From Panulirus ornatus (taxonomy: Eukaryota > Arthropoda > Malacostraca > Decapoda > Palinuridae): DNA of 64,000 bases. Where the stretch lies: NCBI RefSeq assembly GCF_036320965.1, contig NC_092287.1:3261297-3325296 (forward strand). The letters are read 5' to 3'. How positions within the stretch are numbered: position 1 is the first letter of the stretch; every line of letters starts with the position of its first letter. Below the pieces are notes generated by a model. The model was not told the DNA's origin, made no database searches, and worked only from the letters and a program-made list of their open reading frames with translations. Shown here one piece after another: positions 57,406 to 64,000 of this stretch. Made by a program: the position numbers and the translations under genes.

Positions 57406-57409
<4 letters not shown>

Positions 57410-57492
<83 letters not shown>

Positions 57493-57519
57493 GGCCTTTC
57501 ACGCGTTGCCATAGTGTGG

Positions 57520-57574
<55 letters not shown>
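57410..57574. repeat. (GA)n and (GT)n microsatellites
   Basis: (GA)n 57411-57491 and (GT)n 57522-57574. Confidence 0.97.
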
Positions 57575-57578
<4 letters not shown>

Positions 57579-57784
57579 TCCCTTCCAATCACACTCCATC
57601 TTCTAATCAATCTGGTGGCTTCCCAATCTCCCTTCCCTGACCCAATCCTTTCTTTTAAACACACATATTCAGAGAAGCCACACACAACTCTCCACTCACC
57701 ACCACCAACCTTGAATATCCACGACCAAACATAATAAAATTACACTAAAGACAATGAAAAAAAAAGTGTATATTCATATATACA

Positions 57785-57896
57785 GTAAGAGCGAAGGCTT
57801 CATATACAGTAAGAGCCAAGGCTTCATATACAGTAAGAGCCAAGGCTTCATATACAGTAAGAGCCAAGGCTTCATATACAGTAAGAGCGAAGGCTT
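57785..57896. repeat. 24 bp minisatellite, 5 copies
   Basis: AGAGCCAAGGCTTCATATAC plus AGTA. First and last units have GCGAAGG. Confidence 0.95.
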
Positions 57897-58685
57897 CCCG
57901 GACGAAGACTCAATCCGGATGACATATTCTGAAATATTCATGACGGTAAAGTGCCACCGCCATTACCCATACGACTCGTAGCGCCGGCCACGTAAGCCTT
58001 ACGACGCCTACTTGATGGGGAGGGGGAGCTACAAGACTTGTTGTGTTATTATGATCTTTTAAAAACCTGTTTGAAGACGACGACATCCCTGGACTGACAT
58101 ACCCTCCCTCCCTCCGTCCGGACCACAAGACTCTCTTGTCACTTTACCGAACCCACACGACTCTCAGACGACCCCTGTCACAACGACGAGGTTCTATAAC
58201 GACCCTTTTAGAACTACTTTGACGACCCCTGTCAAAACTATGAGGCTGACGACCCTGCCAGAGTCCAGAGGCTTCGATGTGGACCCACCCCTGCTAAGAT
58301 CATAAGACACTCTGATATGGGCGCCGCCCCCCGTCAGCCACACCAAACCCATCTCTCTCCAAACCTCCACCTACAGGAGGGTTCTCCCGCACCCTCAGGA
58401 GACGGAGGGAGGGAGGGAGGTCGATGTATTCGACGACCCAGATGTATAACCCACCAACCTGGAGACCAGGTCAGGTGACCTGACCCCCCTCCACCTACAC
58501 CTATCCACGACAACACTACCGGACTCTTACCCCCGCGCCCGCGCCCCCACCACCACCACCAACTCCTCCTGCCAGGGGATGAAGGAGGCGTTTCTCACGG
58601 TCCTCTCAAAGGGCAGGGTGTCGCCCTCCTTCAGGACCCGTCAAAAGGCAGAGGTCGTCTCCTCTGTGGTCCTCCGTGGGGAAGC
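57897..58685. other. Unique DNA, no supported gene
   Basis: CGACCCCTGTCA-like words recur weakly at 58165-58260. No gene recognised. Confidence 0.5.
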
Positions 58686-58689
58686 CAGT

Positions 58690-58965
58690 GATACGATCCT
58701 TTCCCCCACGACCCCCACCGTCTTCCCCCACGACCCCCTCCGTCTTCCCCACGACCCCCACCGTCTTCCCCCACGCCCCTCGTCTCCCCTCACGACCCCA
58801 CCGACTTCCCCCACGACCCTCGTCTTCCTCCACGACCCCCTCCGTCTTCCCCCACGACCCCACCATCTTCCCCCACGACCCCCGTCTTCCCCCACGACCC
58901 CCGTCTTCCCCCACGACCCCCGTCTTCCCCCACGACCCCCGTCTTCCCCCACGACCCCCACCCCA
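58690..58965. repeat. 18-19 bp minisatellite, ~15 copies
   Basis: CGTCTTCCCCCACGACCCC, with CACC and CTC insertions. The last five units are identical. Confidence 0.95.
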
Positions 58966-59048
58966 GCAGCCTCACCAGTACGGACGGGGTTCCAGGTTCC
59001 TTGTGGAACCCCCAGCCGATCGTGTAGTGCTGGAACTGGCAACCCCTG

Positions 59049-59049
<1 letters not shown>

Positions 59050-59091
<42 letters not shown>
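59050..59091. repeat. (CA)n microsatellite
   Basis: About 20 CA repeats. Confidence 0.97.
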
Positions 59092-59092
<1 letters not shown>

Positions 59093-59549
59093 CGTCAAAG
59101 AGAGAGGCAGGTAATATTTACGAGTCGAATGTAATTCCCTGCAACTTTAATATGGTATGGGCGACCAGAACACGCCGCAGCTATCAAACTAATGTAAGAT
59201 ATGAATTGAATGATCAATATTGGATCTTCTCGACGGGATCTTCGGTTTATCCCGGAATATTTGGGATATTTGTTTCTCCGTAGCTCCTCAGACACAAGAC
59301 AGGGTCTATGGGGTCCCGGGAACCACTGCAGGCTTCGTTGTCTCGGATGAAAGTGTTCGGATGGGTCTGAAGCCTCGGGGTCCACGCTAAAGTCGCCTGG
59401 TCGAAGCTGTAGTAACCCAAAGGATCTGAACCCCCCAACCCACCCGTCTCGAGACGGAGGCTCCGGTACGGCTTCGCGTTCAAAGGTCTATCCTCGCTCC
59501 GGTACTGTGATTCAATTTGTAGTACTGGAGTTTTATATGATCTAGTCTC

Positions 59550-59552
<3 letters not shown>
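59092..59552. other. Unique DNA, no supported gene
   Basis: No domain seen in any frame. Confidence 0.5.

Positions 59553-59623
<71 letters not shown>
59553..59623. repeat. (TA)n microsatellite
   Basis: About 34 TA repeats at the left edge of hammerhead unit 3. Confidence 0.97.
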
Positions 59624-59627
<4 letters not shown>

Positions 59628-59771
59628 ACCAAATGGCGTCCTGGCTTCGTCTCTTCGATGTATATCAACTGACTTATATTTCTCTCTTGTGTCTCCCCTG
59701 ATGATGTGATTATTACACGAAAGTGCACTTGGGAACTTATAGTGTTTCGTTTTCCCCGTGGACTCATAGGA

Positions 59772-59778
<7 letters not shown>
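59624..59778 (+). mobile_element. Hammerhead-bearing Penelope-like LTR / retrozyme-like unit, copy 3
   Basis: ACCAAATGGCGTCCTGGCTT, CAACTGACTTATATTTCTCT, the hammerhead core, then CCCCGTGGACTCATAGGAAT and (TA)n. It is collinear with the reverse complement of 19511-19668. The strand is opposite to the Penelope-like endonuclease fragment 0.25 kb downstream, so the two are probably separate insertions or a rearranged element. Confidence 0.83.
59694..59734 (+). ncRNA. Hammerhead ribozyme-like motif (type I), copy 3
   Basis: CTGATGA 59698-59704, stem II GTG (59706-59708) with CAC (59716-59718), GAAA 59719-59722, stem III AG (59722-59723) with CT (59728-59729) around loop TGCA, and H17 = T at 59730. 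Stem I is TCCC 59694-59697 with GGGA 59731-59734. All conserved core positions are present. U59705 is an extra or mismatched base at the foot of stem II. Confidence 0.74.

Positions 59779-59861
<83 letters not shown>
59779..59861. repeat. (TA)n microsatellite
   Basis: About 40 TA repeats at the right edge of hammerhead unit 3, ending in (ATG)n. Confidence 0.97.
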
Positions 59862-59865
<4 letters not shown>

Positions 59866-59967
59866 ATGATGATGATCACACTTGTTTATGATGATGGTAT
59901 GAAGGTGAAATCGCACTTCAGTAGGAGTTCATACAATTCTATTCATCATGTAATTTTTTTATACATG

Positions 59968-60012
59968 TGGCACGACATGTTCCGTGGAGACAATCCGCCA
60001 CCTCGTCATCAG
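59968..60012 (-). ncRNA. Degenerate hammerhead-like motif downstream of the Penelope-like ORF
   Basis: On the minus strand CTGATGA (60006-60012) is followed by an imperfect stem (CGAGGTGG with TCTCCACG) and GAAC (59979-59982) in place of GAAA. It lies just 3' of the endonuclease remnant in the same orientation, the position expected for a Penelope-like terminal repeat. Core substitutions make activity unlikely. Confidence 0.35.
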
Positions 60013-60025
60013 GTATTGCTAGTAC

Positions 60026-60733
60026 TTAACAAAGTGATTTACATCCCAACCTCACACTTGGTTCCCGCCGTACAACACCAGTCCATCTAGGCCCAGCACT
60101 GTCAGCTTTGTCTGGTCGTAACCCTGGTAAGGGAGAGCGATCAAGAGGGTCAGGTGGTGGCGGGGGTTGACCTGGGTAACTGGGTGTGTCATGAACAACT
60201 TGGTTTATGTTTTCGTGTTTTGTCACTTCTCTCATAATGATTTAGTTAATGCTAGAGTGGGTTTTAAAATTGCCCGGGGACAAATTAAAGTTCTCAGTAT
60301 TAGCAATGAAGACAGATTCAGCAGAGGGGGGTATAAAATAACGGGATTTTCAAGATCTATGGCCAGGGTGATCATTATCATGACAATGTTTAGCGATCGC
60401 ATTGTTGTGGTCATCCCTGTGTACTGAATGACGGTGCCAATAACACATCTCCGTTACAGTCTTACCAGTCTGGCCTACATGAATATATCTACATACCTTG
60501 CATTGGACGAAGTAAACACTCCCAGCTGTTGCAAGAATTGGCCTGTTATTTACTAAGGTTTTGCTGATGGTGTTATTGTGCTGGAAAGCAACATGACAAG
60601 AAATGTTTTCCAGAACATGACTTAACTTAGCTAAGTTGGGAGAATAAGGCCACACTAAACTCTTAGACTGATCCATATTTGTCACATCTTTCTTACAAGA
60701 AGCATAAAATGTCTTCCTAGGTTTCCAGTACAC
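60026..60733 (-). pseudogene. Penelope-like element, C-terminal GIY-YIG endonuclease region (frameshifted)
   Basis: The minus-strand frame 60350-60733 reads SLVWPYSPNLAKLSHVLEN (RT-endonuclease connector, residues 24-42), then a GIY-YIG module: GSVY (71-74), a CxxC pair (C78, C81), YIHVGQTG (83-90), WHRH (99-102) and AIAKHCHDNDH (112-122). This is the layout of Penelope-like endonucleases, including the extra Cys/His residues. The arginine usually found in the R-x3-H helix is replaced (EMCYWH). The frame breaks after NDHPGHRS. The sequence continues in a second frame (60232-60414: AIDLENPVILYPP) and a third (60026-60235), so at least two frameshifts are present. The reverse transcriptase itself is missing; a minisatellite begins directly upstream at 60738. 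Confidence 0.8.
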
Positions 60734-60737
60734 TTCC

Positions 60738-61265
60738 TAGGGATATACGTGGGTGGAATTAGCCCCAACCCCCTACTCCCCAGGGATATACGTGGGTGGT
60801 ATAACCTCCCCCTACTCCCCAGGGATATACGTGGGTGGTATAACCTGCCCCTACTCCCCAGGGATATACGTGGGTGGTATAACCTGCCCTACTCCCCAGG
60901 GATATACGTGGGCGGTATAACCTCCCCCTACTCCCCAGGGATATACGTGGGTGGTATAACCCCCCCCCCCAACTCCCCAGGGATATACGTGGGTGGTATA
61001 ACCTCCCCCTACTCCCCAGGGATATACGTGGGTGGTATAACCCCCCCCAACTCCCCAGGGATATACGTGGGTGGTATAACCTCCCATCTACTCCCCAGGG
61101 ATATACGTGGGTGGTATAACCTCCCATCTACTCCCCAGGGATATACGTGGGTGGTATAACCTCCCATCTACTCCCCAGGGATATACGTGGGTGGTATAAC
61201 CTCCCCTACTCCCCAGGGATATACGTGGGTGGTATAACCTGCCCTACTCCCCAGGGATATACGTC
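60738..61265. repeat. ~38 bp minisatellite, 14 copies
   Basis: TACTCCCCAGGGATATACGT followed by GGGTGGTATAACCTGCCC. Length changes occur only in the C run. The first copies lie inside the truncated Penelope-like element, so the array begins at or within the element boundary. Confidence 0.96.
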
Positions 61266-61854
61266 AAACGCACAAAGTAACAATATTAACAATATTCTAC
61301 AAGATCGGCAACTCCACGTAGCATCCCCATTCTGCTGCCCCCACACGCATTATGTTCCTCATTTAGACTTCAATATGTTTATATGGAGTGTTACCAAATT
61401 CTGGCCAGAGGGTTTCCAGGCATAACAATAGTACAATAGTACACATGTACATTACTGCAGATCGACGTACACAGATATCTACACTTTTAGATTAATTCTT
61501 AAAGGAAGCAGTTACGTTTAGTTCTTGCTAAGAACATCGGCTGTGTGTTTCTCTCCCTTTACAGTGATGCTCACCAAGACGGTGATGGTGTTCACTGAAA
61601 CGTTTCACTGTCGCCTAACAGTGCTATACACAGTTGCCATGTCACAACGCATTATAACCCCTCGTCCCTCATGTAGCGCAGCAGCCACACCAGGGTTGTG
61701 TGTCTCACAACCCTGGCGGAGCTTCCACAACCCGAGCTACTGTGGCGCATCTCCGTCGGGTTATGTGCCAGGGTTATTGCTGCGGGGTTCGACCCTAAAT
61801 ACGACCTGACGAACACGAACAGAGAGAACAGAGGATGAACAGACGATGAACAGA
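61266..61854. other. Unique DNA, no supported gene
   Basis: No domain seen. CAGGGTTGTGTGTCTC/CACAACCCTGG (61690-61715) forms a short inverted repeat. Confidence 0.5.
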
Positions 61855-61866
61855 CGTCTCTCTCTG

Positions 61867-61897
<31 letters not shown>
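61855..61897. repeat. (CT)n with CTGT interruptions
   Basis: Short CT tract. Confidence 0.93.
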
Positions 61898-61977
61898 GGG
61901 TATGCCCCATTATCTGGTGACCTGGTCAGCCTTCTCGACATGACTCAATACCAATATCACTTGCTGTCAACAGCTAC

Positions 61978-62108
61978 GTCACTGTAGGAAATGTGTTGTC
62001 ATCGCTCATACAGCTGTAGGAAATGTAATCGATCATACAGCTGTAGGAACTGTATTGTCATCGATCATACAGCTGTAGGAACTGTATTGTAATCGATCAT
62101 ACAACAGC
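61978..62108. repeat. ~32 bp minisatellite, 4 copies
   Basis: CATACAGCTGTAGGAACTGT followed by ATTGTCATCGAT, with one shortened unit. Confidence 0.92.
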
Positions 62109-62196
62109 CAAATGCATGTGTTTCCACTGGTGCCGCTGAGCCCGGACTACGACGCAACGCAGAGTTTACGACACCGTCGTAGCTCCGTCGTCTTAT

Positions 62197-62602
62197 GAAA
62201 TGGACGACTACTGTGGTAAACTAACGATCCTGGACGACTGCTGTGGTAAACTAACGACCCTGGACGACTGATGTGGTAAACTAACGACCCTGGACGACTA
62301 CTGTGGTAAACTAACGACCCTGGACGACTACTGTGGTAAACTAACGACCCTGGACGACTACTGTGGTAAACTAACGACCCTGGACGACTACTGTGGTAAA
62401 CTAACGACCCTGGACGACTGCTGTGGTAAACTAACGACCCTGGACGACTGCTGTGGTAAACTAACGACCCTGGACGACTACTGTGGTAAACTAACGACCC
62501 TGGACGACTACTGTGGTAAACTAACGACCCTGGACGACTGCTGTGGTAAACTAACGACCCTGGACGACTGCTGTGGTAAACTAACGACCCTGGACGACTC
62601 CC
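62197..62602. repeat. 30 bp minisatellite, 13 copies, with 120 bp higher-order repeat
   Basis: GGACGACTACTGTGGTAAAC followed by TAACGACCCT. The only common variable base (GACTA or GACTG) follows the order A-A-G-G twice at the right end, giving a four-unit higher-order repeat. Confidence 0.97.
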
Positions 62603-62753
62603 ATACCCATACGACGCTTCCTCCTCATAATACCGTGGACGACACCCGCCTCATAACATCCTCATTAATCACATCCCATCGACTGACTTCGCCTCCCCCA
62701 TTAGTCAAGGCTGATTAATGGGTCCTGAGTAATGGGGTGAGTGATCGTCCACC

Positions 62754-62755
<2 letters not shown>

Positions 62756-62832
<77 letters not shown>
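62756..62832. repeat. (CT)n microsatellite
   Basis: About 38 CT repeats. Confidence 0.98.
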
Positions 62833-62835
<3 letters not shown>

Positions 62836-63232
62836 CCAGTTCAAAGCTAGGCGTAAGTGGTGAGGGATACATGTAAACTTGTACATGGTTGTGTGAGGCA
62901 GAACACACCGGTATACACACCTTTGTAAACAACCCTCTGAACTCCTGCCACTTCCCATTGAACTGGTGTACACAAGCGTAAACTCCATCTACATACTATG
63001 TATACCATTACCAGTTCTACGCCCCCCCCCTCCCACCGTGTGTGTGTGAGGTATACCCACCGTCCCTGTGTATACCCTTCCCCCAGTGGTGTGTACGGCT
63101 GGAGGTAAACCTAGGTGGGTGTACTTGGTGTAAACTCGTGTGGGCTGGTATACCTGGCGGAGGGGACTTCATATGGGGTCTGTGTGCCCGCCAACGCACC
63201 CTCCCCCCCCCCCCACAATTGCTCCCTGTCAT

Positions 63233-63237
<5 letters not shown>
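62833..63237. other. Unique DNA; GTATAC-rich
   Basis: GTATACACC and GTGTATACC words recur, probably a decayed tandem repeat. No gene recognised. Confidence 0.5.

Positions 63238-63281
<44 letters not shown>
63238..63281. repeat. (CA)n microsatellite
   Basis: About 22 CA repeats. Confidence 0.97.
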
Positions 63282-63286
<5 letters not shown>

Positions 63287-63304
63287 GGGGATTATCAACG
63301 GTAT

Positions 63305-63348
63305 GGAATTATCAACGGTAAACAGTAATTACCATCCTTGATAATTCC
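63305..63348. repeat. Inverted repeat / stem-loop
   Basis: GGAATTATCAA (63305-63315) pairs perfectly with TTGATAATTCC (63338-63348). The inner GGTAA (63317-63321) pairs with TTACC (63329-63333). Confidence 0.7.
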
Positions 63349-63524
63349 AGATATTTGAAGTATGATAATTACACTTACTCCACATCACATTTTCCATCAT
63401 CATCATTATACTTTCCCTAATTATCATGATAATCTTATCCACCATTATACTTATCATCCTTAATATGCAGATCATCATCATCATCATCATACTTCCCATC
63501 TTCGATATACTTTTCACCCCACCA

Positions 63525-63872
63525 TGCTGTCCCCTCCTCATCATACTTCCCCTCCTCCCTTATCATACTTCCCCTCCTCCCTCATCATACTTCCCCCTCC
63601 CTCATCATTCTCCCTCCTCCTTCATCATTCTCCCTCCTCCCTCATCATTCTCCCTCCTCCCTCATCATACTTCCCCCACCCTCATCATTCTCCCTCCTCC
63701 CTCATCATACTTCCCCTCCTCCCTTATCATTCTCCCTCCTCCCTCATCATTCTCCCTCCTCCCTCATCATACTTCCCATCCTCCCTTATCATTCTCCCTC
63801 CTCCCTCATCATTCTCCCTCCTCCCTCATCATACTTGCCCTCCTCCCTCATCATACTTCCCCTCCCAGGCTG
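63525..63872. repeat. 15 bp minisatellite with variants, ~22 copies
   Basis: CTCCCTCATCATTCTCC and CCTCATCATACTTCCCC types alternate. Pure pyrimidine blocks keep several frames open; none is a gene. Confidence 0.93.
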
Positions 63873-64000
63873 CCTGCCTCACTGTAACCTTCAGGCACAT
63901 GAACTTCAAGGTGCGATTATTCATTTGAGAATTATCAAGGCAGCTTGGGTAATTATCAGCCTTGTGGCGGCAATTATCACCAGCACGGCGACAGGTCCCG

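Overview
The window looks like intergenic or intronic DNA from a large, repeat-swollen arthropod genome, most likely a decapod crustacean. The reasons are the extreme density of (TA)n, (GA)n and (CA)n microsatellites, the dozens of 16-45 bp minisatellites, the decayed RTE-like LINE and Penelope-like retroelements, and the near absence of conserved protein-coding sequence. No mitochondrial, bacterial or rRNA/tRNA sequence was recognised. The species call is inference. Most long open frames here are by-products of tandem repeats whose period is divisible by three.

Layout. 1-2600: mostly unique DNA with one minisatellite. 2631-3468: a GC-rich candidate exon pair or terminal exon whose predicted protein ends in a leucine-zipper-like coiled coil. 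3470-4240: two minisatellites. 4680-6680: a nest of LINE tail, SINE and LINE copy 1 framed by (TA)n. 6760-9920: minisatellites and microsatellites. 10467-12145: LINE copy 2, the best reverse transcriptase in the window. 12200-17800: repeat arrays, including a homopurine GGA/GAA tract. 18030-18732: LINE copy 3 abutting a SINE fragment. 19511-19668: the first of three hammerhead-ribozyme-bearing units. 20000-25300: tandem arrays around a textbook TATA/Inr promoter and a GC-rich first exon with a perfect splice donor (22240-22817). 25300-42400: arrays, two LINE 3' ends and the second hammerhead unit. 42470-55560: four SINE copies among many minisatellites. 59624-60733: the third hammerhead unit and a broken Penelope-like GIY-YIG endonuclease. 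60738-64000: more tandem arrays.

The most interesting material is in the mobile elements. (i) Three near-identical ~110-155 bp units carry a complete-looking type I hammerhead ribozyme core, as expected for Penelope-like element terminal repeats or animal retrozyme-like elements. A Penelope-like endonuclease fragment lies nearby. (ii) A ~235 bp SINE and the RTE-like LINE share a 3' tail, which suggests the SINE uses the LINE machinery. (iii) All these families abut (TA)n tracts, and one LINE copy shows (TA)n expansion inside its own 3' UTR. (iv) A 21-22 bp minisatellite built on GGTCGTACCGTCGTG recurs at eight separate places, once as two head-to-head arrays.

Boundaries of repeats are approximate to a few bases because they were read by eye.
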